Assembly: GCA_001803565.1 (NCBI GenBank)
Contig: MHDQ01000302.1
Coordinates: forward strand, 1-33,248
Direction: 5' to 3'
Origin: Nitrospinae bacterium RIFCSPLOWO2_12_FULL_45_22
GTDB taxonomy: Bacteria > 2-12-FULL-45-22
Length of the DNA: 33,248 bases
The position numbers and the translations under genes are program-made. Position 1 is the stretch's first letter; every line of letters begins with the position of its first letter. This document shows, piece by piece, positions 1-5,567 of the stretch. Below the pieces are notes generated by a model. The model was not told the origin of the DNA. It ran no database searches and saw nothing but the letters and a program-made list of their open reading frames with translations.

Positions 1-1
1 A

Positions 2-769
2 GAAGGAAGATATATTTATTGCGTAATAGGGACGGATCAAGAGAGAAACTTTGGCCTTATGGGTATTGGCGGTCGGGGGGACGAGGTATATACCCTTTGT
101 TATCAAGGTCAGGCCGCGGTCATCAGTAATTCTCCTGTCACGCAATATCCTATCTCCCGGGAGAATATCCTGGCCCATCAAAGGGTCATGGAAAGGGTAA
201 TGGGGGATTATACTGTTTTGCCGGTGAGGTTTGGGACCATTGCAGAGAGTAAAGACGGGGTTTCTGCCGAGCAGAGGATCAAAGAGAAGGTTTTACGGGG
301 AAGATATAAGGAATTAGAGGGTCTACTCCAGACAATGGAGAACAAGGTAGAGCTTGGCGTAAAGGCCTTATGGGCTGATATGAGTTTGATCTTTGGGGAA
401 ATCATTCAGGAAAACAAGGAGATTAGAATACTAAAGAAAAAGATAGAAGCCAGACCCCCTCTCCAGACCCGTGATGAGAGAATTGCCCTGGGAGAGATGG
501 TGCAATCCAGATTGGAGGCAAAAAGGGAAAAGGAGGGGAAGGCTCTCTTAACTGCCCTAAAAAAGATAGCAGCCGATTACCGGACCAATAAGCCCCTTGG
601 CGACCGGATGATAATGAATGCTGCCTTCTTAGTAAATACTGATGCCATGGAAGATTTCGATAATCAAGTAAATAAATTAGCGGCTGAAGGTCAGGAGAGA
701 ATAAAGCTTAAGTATGTCGGCCCGGTACCGCCCTGCAATTTTGTGGATTTAACCGTTACCTGGGAATAA
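2..769 (+). CDS. gvpF: Gas vesicle protein GvpF/GvpL family, 5' end cut by window edge
   Basis: The frame is open from the first complete codon at position 2, so the gene starts to the left of the window; only a few residues should be missing, because the reading begins with GRYIYCVIG, which matches the start of the GvpF/L domain in the gene at 5568. GvpF/GvpL proteins (family knowledge) are cytoplasmic accessory and minor gas vesicle proteins that bind GvpA and help start assembly. Visible family features are the early YIYCVIG strand, the segment HQRVMERVMGDYTVLPVRFGT, a long charged helical middle and a C-terminal GPVPPCNFV block, equivalent to GPWPPYSFV in the second copy. gvpG follows after 12 bases, which supports an operon. 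F versus L cannot be decided by eye; F is chosen from the order F-G. Confidence 0.9.
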   Translation, partial: EGRYIYCVIGTDQERNFGLMGIGGRGDEVYTLCYQGQAAVISNSPVTQYPISRENILAHQRVMERVMGDYTVLPVRFGTIAESKDGVSAEQRIKEKVLRGRYKELEGLLQTMENKVELGVKALWADMSLIFGEIIQENKEIRILKKKIEARPPLQTRDERIALGEMVQSRLEAKREKEGKALLTALKKIAADYRTNKPLGDRMIMNAAFLVNTDAMEDFDNQVNKLAAEGQERIKLKYVGPVPPCNFVDLTVTWE

Positions 770-781
770 AAGGAGGAGAAG

Positions 782-1054
782 ATGGCAAACCAAGAAGATA
801 TGGGCTTAGGTTTCCTGGACATATTATTCCCCTTTTTCATTCCTCTAAAGGGGCTGATGTGGATTGGGGGAAAGGTTAAGGAAATGGTAGAAAGGGAAAT
901 GACTGATGAACCCAAAATTCACGAAGAGCTGCTAGAACTCCAGATGCGCCTTGAGATGGATGAGATAACGGAAGAGGAATATGAAAAAAGCGAGGGCAAA
1001 CTAATGGAGAAATTAGAAGAGATCAGGAGATATAAAGAAAAGGAAGGGGGGTGA
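782..1054 (+). CDS. gvpG: Gas vesicle protein GvpG
   Basis: An 90-residue acidic protein with the GvpG layout: a short hydrophobic N-terminus (LDILFPFFIPLKGLMWIGGKV), then a charged helical stretch with EELLELQMRLEMDEITEEEYEKSEGKLMEKLEEI. GvpG is a small accessory protein required for gas vesicle formation and usually sits directly behind gvpF, as here (family knowledge). The start has a strong ribosome binding site (AAGGAGGAG) 3-4 bases before the ATG. The following zinc ribbon gene starts 4 bases after its stop, so the two are almost certainly co-translated. Length agrees with the family (about 80-100 residues). Confidence 0.88.
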   Translation: MANQEDMGLGFLDILFPFFIPLKGLMWIGGKVKEMVEREMTDEPKIHEELLELQMRLEMDEITEEEYEKSEGKLMEKLEEIRRYKEKEGG

Positions 1055-1058
1055 GAAG

Positions 1059-1280
1059 ATGGAGGCAAAGATTAGACCAGCATCAAGAACAGGACCCTTT
1101 AAATGCCTCAGATGCGGGAGTATAACCGCGAGTGGGTTAAAGTATTGCACCCAATGCGGCGAGAAGCTTACTATAGAATGTCCTGGCTGTAACACTACCT
1201 GGCGTTTTTATTCCTATTATCCTTACTGCCCAGAGTGTGGGACAAAGACCAGCCAGAGATACGCTGAGGCTGCTCGCTAG
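1059..1280 (+). CDS. Small double zinc ribbon protein in gas vesicle operon
   Basis: A 73-residue protein made of two zinc ribbons: C16-x2-C19-x10-C30-x2-C33 and C41-x2-C44-x12-C57-x2-C60, with a short basic N-terminus. I recognise no specific family beyond the zinc ribbon fold. It starts 4 bases after gvpG and has a purine-rich ribosome binding site overlapping the gvpG end (AAGGGGGGTGAG). Its place inside the gvp operon, together with the two other zinc-ribbon-bearing genes at 3812 and 4223, argues for a gas vesicle role such as an adaptor or regulatory scaffold; that is inference. Its Cys spacing differs from those two, so it is not an obvious recent copy of them. Confidence 0.8.
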   Translation: MEAKIRPASRTGPFKCLRCGSITASGLKYCTQCGEKLTIECPGCNTTWRFYSYYPYCPECGTKTSQRYAEAAR

Positions 1281-1336
1281 CACGAGAAATAAATAAAAAA
1301 TAAAAAAATGTGGACACGAATTTTATTCGTACTATC

Positions 1337-1362
1337 GAGGGAGCGGATAAATCCGTGCCCTC
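1337..1362 (+). other. Imperfect hairpin upstream of gvpO
   Basis: An 11-base arm GAGGGAGCGGA, a short A/T loop and TCCGTGCCCTC form a stem with two mismatches in the 126-base gap before gvpO. There is no T-run after it, so it is a poor intrinsic terminator. It could be an RNA processing or attenuation structure, or a repeat remnant. Confidence 0.3.
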
Positions 1363-1406
1363 AATATTCTCATAAGCATAAGGGAAAATAACAAGGAGGA
1401 AAGAAG

Positions 1407-1673
1407 ATGGTTTTATCTTTAGATCAATTAATTCTACGGGCCCGGGAACAACTCAACAAAATCACCGGCTTAAAATTGTCCACTACCCTGGGAGTCACCA
1501 GGCATAATGGTACCTGGGTTGTCTCTGTGGAGTTGGTGGAAAAACATTCCATCCCTGATGGAATGGATATCCTGGCAACTTATGAGGTCAATATGGATGA
1601 AGAGGGTACCCTTGTCGATTTTAAGCGTAAAAGGCTCCGGAAACGGATAGATACCGAGGACGCAGAGGCATAG
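1407..1673 (+). CDS. gvpO: Gas vesicle protein GvpO
   Basis: An 88-residue protein matching the GvpO family: an N-terminal helix (LDQLILRAREQLNKITGLKL), a central strand (GTWVVSVELVEKHSIPDGMDILATYEV) and the typical end in which YEV is followed by an acidic turn, DEEGTLVDFKRKRLRKR. GvpO is an accessory protein required for gas vesicle formation; in haloarchaea it also influences gvp expression (family knowledge). Its start has a clear ribosome binding site (AAGGAGGAAAGAAG). The gene sits 126 bases after the zinc ribbon gene and 83 bases before the first ArsA-type ATPase, so it may begin a second transcript segment or simply follow a spacer that contains a hairpin. Confidence 0.82.
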   Translation: MVLSLDQLILRAREQLNKITGLKLSTTLGVTRHNGTWVVSVELVEKHSIPDGMDILATYEVNMDEEGTLVDFKRKRLRKRIDTEDAEA

Positions 1674-1756
1674 CTGAATGTTTGCGCTCATAGAGAATAG
1701 TTATCTGCGTGAATCTGCGTCCTAAATATAATTTAAGAGATAAAGGAACGAGACTA

Positions 1757-2680
1757 ATGCCACATCAAGGGCCAGGCTTTTTAGAAAACCAGGAGCTGCA
1801 ATTGATACTCTTCGGGGGGAAAGGCGGGAGTGGCAAGACCACCTTTGCGGCAGCCACTGCAATATATCGAGCCCAATCCAGCAAAAATAAAAAAATACTG
1901 GCCGTATCTACTGACCCGGCCCATTCCCTGGGGGATAGTTTCGGGGTCTTCATTGGGGACGAGCTTATACCCGTCAACGGTATAGAAAATCTGTGGGGGC
2001 TAGAGATAAATGCCCCGAAATTGCTGGAAGATTTCAAACAGAGACACGAGAAGGCAATCAAGAAACTGGCTGATCGTGGCACTTACTTTGACCAACAGGA
2101 TATAGCCGATTTCTTCTCCCTCTCATTACCCGGACTGGATGAAGTTATGGCCATCATAGAGATTGCCAATATCCTTAAGAATGGACAGTATGATCTGATT
2201 ATACTGGATACGGCTCCTACCGGGCATACCATTAATCTATTGGCCCTGCCCGAACAGATGGAAAAGTGGATCAAGGTCTTCGATCTGATGCAGGAAAAGC
2301 ACCGCTATATGGGGACGCATTTCACCGGTAGGAGGTATGTCAAAGATGATGCCGATGAGTTTATTGAGATGATGACCAGGGATATCGGCAGGGTGAAAAA
2401 CCTTCTTATGGATAAAAAAATAACGGAGTTTGTCCCGGTTACTATTCCAGAACCAATGAGTATATATGAGACCGAACGGCTTTTGGCGGTTTTGAAAGAT
2501 TATAAGATTTCTGTTAAAAGTATTATTGCTAACCGAGTTATTATTGATGAGGGGGTAGATTGTCCTTCCTGTCTGTCCAGAATAAGAGAAAAGGAGAAGT
2601 ATATAAGAGAGATGGAGAGAAGTTCGCTCTTTATAATCTCCTTAAAATGCCTTTATTCCCTGCCGAAGTTAGGGGGATAG
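1757..2680 (+). CDS. ArsA/Get3-family ATPase, first half; C-terminus lost to apparent frameshift
   Basis: P-loop ATPase of the ArsA/Get3 (TRC40) group. Visible motifs: deviant Walker A GGKGGSGKTT (residues about 20-29), switch I STDPAHSLGDSF, switch II DTAPTGHT and a late CPSC pair like the CxxC zinc site of Get3. Family members load and target hydrophobic membrane proteins (Get3) or energise arsenite pumps (ArsA); no arsB, arsR or arsD is nearby, so a gas vesicle assembly role is the better inference. I chose the ATG at 1757 (ribosome binding site AAGGAAC) because the upstream GTG at 1709 lies in a repeat-like tract. The last about 20 residues do not match the family; the expected C-terminal helices continue in the next frame from about 2620 (KFALYNLLKMPLFP...), so this ORF is probably one half of a two-domain protein. 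Confidence 0.8.
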   Translation: MPHQGPGFLENQELQLILFGGKGGSGKTTFAAATAIYRAQSSKNKKILAVSTDPAHSLGDSFGVFIGDELIPVNGIENLWGLEINAPKLLEDFKQRHEKAIKKLADRGTYFDQQDIADFFSLSLPGLDEVMAIIEIANILKNGQYDLIILDTAPTGHTINLLALPEQMEKWIKVFDLMQEKHRYMGTHFTGRRYVKDDADEFIEMMTRDIGRVKNLLMDKKITEFVPVTIPEPMSIYETERLLAVLKDYKISVKSIIANRVIIDEGVDCPSCLSRIREKEKYIREMERSSLFIISLKCLYSLPKLGG

Positions 2681-2730
2681 GGACCCTAAAGAAATTTATT
2701 GAGATATTGCAAGGAAATGGGGAAACATTC

Positions 2731-3756
2731 ATGAGCCCTCGGCTCACAAAGGATGATGAAAATATGTGGGATAGGAATGTACCGCATATCGATAGGCGGG
2801 GTTTTCTAACCCCGCAAAAACCATTTTCAGGAAAAGCCCCCTTAAATCGTGAATTCATCCTTTTTGGGGGCAAAGGCGGGGTAGGCAAGACTTCCCTGGC
2901 TGCCGCTACGGCCTTATGGCTAGCCAGAGAGGAGCGTAGCAAAAAAGTCCTGGCCTTCTCTACCGACCCGCCCATAGGGGATAAGATTACCCCTATAGAA
3001 GAGGTAGACAATCTTTATGCCCTGGAGATAAATGCCGCTAAATTACTGGAGGATTTTAAAGAGGAATACAGAGATGATATAAATGAAATGTTTGATAGGT
3101 TCTTGGCCGGAGGAATAGATGTCAAGTTTGATCGGGAGGTAATGACTGAGCTTATTTCCCTTGCGCCTCCTGGGTTAGATGAGATCATGGCCCTGGATAA
3201 GATTATAGATCTCAGAGATGCCCGGGAATTTGATCTGTTTATCCTGGACTCGGCTGCTACTGGACATCTACTCCGCTTCCTGGAACTGCCTGATCTGATC
3301 CGGGATTGGTTAAAAACCCTCTTCAAGATAATATTGAAATACAAGGGGATGGTACGCCTAACCAAGGTGGCTGAAAATTTGCTAAAACAGTCCAAAAATA
3401 CAAGAAAGATACAGGAAGCGCTTACAGACCCCCTCAGGAGTGAGTTTGTGGCAATAACCATCCCTGAGGCCATGGGTGTGTTGGAGATGGAAAGACTTCT
3501 ATCAGGCCTTAGTAGACTGAAGATACCCTGCCACCATATCATTATCAATATGGTCATTCCCCCAACGGATTGTAGTTTTTGCTCCTTCAAACGGAATGAA
3601 CAACAAAAGTATGTTAAGGCAATAAGAGATAACTTTGCCCGGTATCTGGTTTCCGAAATTCCCTTATTCCCCCATGAAATAAAGGAGAGAGAAAGATTGA
3701 ACGATCTTGCCGCGATGATGTATGATCCGGTCGAGGAGGTAATAAAAAGCGCCTGA
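2731..3756 (+). CDS. ArsA/Get3-family ATPase, second half with degenerate switch motifs
   Basis: Second ArsA/Get3-type domain, about 341 residues from the ATG at 2731 (weak site AAGGAAATGG upstream). The open frame extends left to at least 2560 without a stop and there encodes the missing C-terminus of the previous domain, so the real product may be a tandem protein. Walker A is intact (GGKGGVGKTS, about 46-55) and a CSFC pair is kept near the end. Switch I has lost the AHSLGDSF block (it reads STDPPIGDKI, about ten residues shorter) and switch II reads DSAATGH instead of DTAPTGH, so ATP hydrolysis may be impaired. The N-terminal linker includes a palindromic repeat (2796-2815) translated as RRGFLTPQ. 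The next gene, gvpJ, begins 55 bases downstream. Confidence 0.8.
   Translation: MSPRLTKDDENMWDRNVPHIDRRGFLTPQKPFSGKAPLNREFILFGGKGGVGKTSLAAATALWLAREERSKKVLAFSTDPPIGDKITPIEEVDNLYALEINAAKLLEDFKEEYRDDINEMFDRFLAGGIDVKFDREVMTELISLAPPGLDEIMALDKIIDLRDAREFDLFILDSAATGHLLRFLELPDLIRDWLKTLFKIILKYKGMVRLTKVAENLLKQSKNTRKIQEALTDPLRSEFVAITIPEAMGVLEMERLLSGLSRLKIPCHHIIINMVIPPTDCSFCSFKRNEQQKYVKAIRDNFARYLVSEIPLFPHEIKERERLNDLAAMMYDPVEEVIKSA
2796..2815. repeat. Perfect hairpin repeat translated inside ArsA linker
   Basis: Perfect 8-base stem (GCGGGGTT/AACCCCGC) with a TTCT loop. The surrounding 30 bases recur with one mismatch at 5839-5868 inside the second gvpF/L gene, in the same reading frame, giving DRRGFLTPQK here and DRQGFLTPQK there. 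Confidence 0.85.
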
Positions 3757-3811
3757 AGATAGAGATGTTTATCTATTCAGTGAAATGACTATTCCGATGA
3801 GGTAAGCAAAG

Positions 3812-4180
3812 ATGGTCCTAGAAGCCAGCAGAAACTCCAGCAGTACCTTAGTAGATGTAATAGATAGGATACTGGATAAGGGATTGGTGATCAATGCCGA
3901 TATAACTGTTTCCCTGGCTGGAGTAGAGTTGCTGGGTATCAAGATAAGGGCGGCTCTGGCTTCTTTCGAGACCGCAGCTAGATATGGCTTAGAGTTTCCC
4001 TCGGGGACTAATTATGAAACCTCAGCCTGGCAAGAAGCCCGGATAGGTAAAGAGAATTGTCCGCAGTGTGATAAGAGGACGCCGGTAGAGGAGCTTATTA
4101 GCACCGGCTGCCCCTGGTGTGGATGGATAAGTGCCAAGGCCAAGACCCTGGCCCAAAAAGCCGCCCCATCAATGATGTGA
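3812..4180 (+). CDS. gvpJ: GvpJ-type gas vesicle protein fused to a C-terminal zinc ribbon
   Basis: Residues about 10-67 form a GvpA/GvpJ-type domain: [20 protein letters not shown], then [34 protein letters not shown]. The [17 protein letters not shown] segment is characteristic of GvpJ rather than of the major shell protein GvpA. GvpJ is a minor, nucleation-associated gas vesicle protein (family knowledge). After a linker, residues 83-105 add a zinc ribbon, C83-x2-C86-x13-C100-x2-C103-G-W, which I do not know from GvpJ proteins. The start has a GAGG ribosome binding site 10 bases upstream. The same ribbon pattern occurs twice in the next gene, 42 bases downstream. A basic tail follows the ribbon. 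Confidence 0.85.
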   Translation: MVLEASRNSSSTLVDVIDRILDKGLVINADITVSLAGVELLGIKIRAALASFETAARYGLEFPSGTNYETSAWQEARIGKENCPQCDKRTPVEELISTGCPWCGWISAKAKTLAQKAAPSMM

Positions 4181-4222
4181 GGCAACTTAATTACTGGTCT
4201 GAGAGGTAAAGAAGGTGTCGAA

Positions 4223-4555
4223 ATGGTTTTAGAATTCTTTTCCATCCCAGGAGCCCTTTTAAATGAAATTGATAAATATGCCTGTCAGCAGAGGGAAAGA
4301 GAGGCCAGAAATACCTACTGGATAAGGTGTCCCAATTGCGGAAAGCAGGTAGTAAAAAGGGAATTGATCAAGAAGGGGTGTTATGTATGCAACTGGCAGG
4401 GGACTGAAGATAAAATTAAACCGGCCAATCAAGAAACCAGGGATAGGCCAAATCCTTATAAGACAAATTGTCCCCGCTGCGGAGCCCGGGTGATAACCGA
4501 CCAACTACAAGAAAATGGGTGTTATCTCTGTGGATGGAAAGCTCCAAAGGATTAG
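4223..4555 (+). CDS. Double zinc ribbon protein sharing its ribbon type with the GvpJ tail
   Basis: A 110-residue protein: a short N-terminal helix (residues 1-33), then two ribbons, C36-x2-C39-x13-C53-x2-C56-N-W and C83-x2-C86-x13-C100-x2-C103-G-W. Both share the pattern CPxCG, a basic or polar stretch, a leucine, xxxGCYxC and a final tryptophan with the C-terminal ribbon of GvpJ just upstream. I recognise no named family. The gene has a good ribosome binding site (AAAGAAGG) and sits between gvpJ and the gvpH-type gene, where haloarchaeal clusters carry other small genes. A partner that docks with or replaces the GvpJ ribbon is a reasonable inference, but no function can be assigned from sequence alone. 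Confidence 0.78.
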   Translation: MVLEFFSIPGALLNEIDKYACQQREREARNTYWIRCPNCGKQVVKRELIKKGCYVCNWQGTEDKIKPANQETRDRPNPYKTNCPRCGARVITDQLQENGCYLCGWKAPKD

Positions 4556-4558
4556 AAG

Positions 4559-4628
4559 GATAAATCCAAAGTTCAAAATCCAGATGCCAAAATATTTGAG
4601 CTTTGACATTTGGGCTTTTATTTTTAAG
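4559..4628. repeat. 70-base palindromic repeat, copy A
   Basis: Nearly identical to 5482-5551 (few mismatches) and internally palindromic around an AATATTTGAGC centre, with arms AAATCCAGATGCCAAA and TTTGACATTTGGGCTTTT. It ends about 10 bases before the gvpH-type start at 4639, so it forms the leader of that gene. Confidence 0.85.
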
Positions 4629-4638
4629 GATTAGAAGG

Positions 4639-5148
4639 ATGGATGAGATGGATAGAGAAGAAGGAGAAAAAGAGATAAAAAAATCTGAAGAAGACGAGGA
4701 TCGGGAGCCTGAAGGGATAGCCGGTAATGTGCTTAAGGGATTAGGTGATATTATTCCTGGGCTGGGTGGCTTGATCAAGGGCTTGAAGAAATCGGCGGCC
4801 TTCCAGGATAGGTTGAAAGTGATAGATGCGGAGGTTGAGGCCAGGTTAAAGGGGAAAGGATTGACTGAAAAGGAAGGAGAAATCTACCGATCAAGACCGA
4901 CGGTTGCAACCCCTAAGGAGGTTCCAGTAGAGCTCTTTGATGAAGGAGATTATTGGAGGGTAATCGCGGAATTGCCCGGGATAGAAGAAAAGGATATTAA
5001 GGTTGATCTGGAGGGTGCCAGGGTATTCATATCTGTCAATAGCTCCCAGCGTAAATATCACCGGGAAATCAACCTGGCTTGTACCCCTAAAGGCGATCTC
5101 AAAAAAGTTTATAAAAATGGGATACTAGAGATCACTATAGAAAAATAA
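4639..5148 (+). CDS. gvpH: GvpH-type Hsp20 / alpha-crystallin protein
   Basis: The first about 90 residues are strongly charged, then contain a Gly/Leu-rich amphipathic segment (GIAGNVLKGLGDIIPGLGGLIKGLKKS). Residues about 95-169 form an alpha-crystallin-like domain: ELFDEGDYWRVIAELPGIEEKDIKVDLEGARVFI, ending YKNGILEITIEK. GvpH proteins are Hsp20-like gas vesicle accessory proteins that bind other Gvp proteins (family knowledge). I chose the ATG at 4639, which follows AGAAGG; the upstream ATG at 4603 lies inside the 70-base repeat. gvpK begins 8 bases after the stop. A second, shorter Hsp20 at 9233 shares the YKNG(I/L)LEITI end. Confidence 0.83.
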   Translation: MDEMDREEGEKEIKKSEEDEDREPEGIAGNVLKGLGDIIPGLGGLIKGLKKSAAFQDRLKVIDAEVEARLKGKGLTEKEGEIYRSRPTVATPKEVPVELFDEGDYWRVIAELPGIEEKDIKVDLEGARVFISVNSSQRKYHREINLACTPKGDLKKVYKNGILEITIEK

Positions 5149-5156
5149 CGAAGATT

Positions 5157-5480
5157 ATGCCTATTGATATTGATCAGGATAATTTGCGACATGGGGTCTT
5201 AGGTCTAGTTCTAGCCCTGGTGGAGATAATCAGAGATGCGTTGAGGCTCCAGGCCTTCAGACGCATGGAGGGAGGCAGCTTGACCGAGAAAGAGATTGAA
5301 CGATTAGGAGAGGCCTTGTTGGACCTGGATACCGCCATTGACCAGATCAAAGAAGAGCAAGGGATTACTGAGGCGGTTCAGGGTGTGAGAGATGGCCTGG
5401 ACAGCATTGTAGATGAAGTTATAGACCAGTTTGTTAACCCAGAACGGTGGGAAGAAAAAGCCAGAGAAAAGCGGGCTTGA
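5157..5480 (+). CDS. gvpK: Gas vesicle protein GvpK
   Basis: A 107-residue protein with the GvpK signature: MPIDIDQDNLRHGVLGLVLALVEIIRDALRLQAFRRMEGGSLTEKEIERLGEALLDLDTAIDQIKEEQGI. The phrase LVLxLVEIIRDALRLQAxRRMEGGSL and the alternating hydrophobic/charged helices are typical. GvpK is a conserved accessory protein required for gas vesicle formation, thought to act with GvpF/G/J/L/M in early assembly (family knowledge). It begins 8 bases after the gvpH-type stop with only a weak site (GAAGAT), so translational coupling is likely. A 70-base palindromic repeat begins directly behind its stop. Confidence 0.93.
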   Translation: MPIDIDQDNLRHGVLGLVLALVEIIRDALRLQAFRRMEGGSLTEKEIERLGEALLDLDTAIDQIKEEQGITEAVQGVRDGLDSIVDEVIDQFVNPERWEEKAREKRA

Positions 5481-5481
5481 T

Positions 5482-5551
5482 GATAAATCCAAAGTTCAAA
5501 ATCCAAATGCCAAAATATTTGAGCTTTGACATGTGGGGTTTTTATTTTTAA
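5482..5551. repeat. 70-base palindromic repeat, copy B
   Basis: Second copy of the repeat at 4559-4628. It starts just after the gvpK stop and ends 16 bases before the gvpF/L start at 5568, leaving room only for an AGAAGG ribosome binding site. Confidence 0.85.
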
Positions 5552-5567
5552 AGAAGGGATATTCAGA

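Noticed and set aside
1757-3756. Arsenic resistance by an ArsA-type pump ATPase
   Set aside because: No arsB, acr3, arsR, arsD or arsC is seen, and both ORFs lie between gvpO and gvpJ. A Get3-like role fits better.
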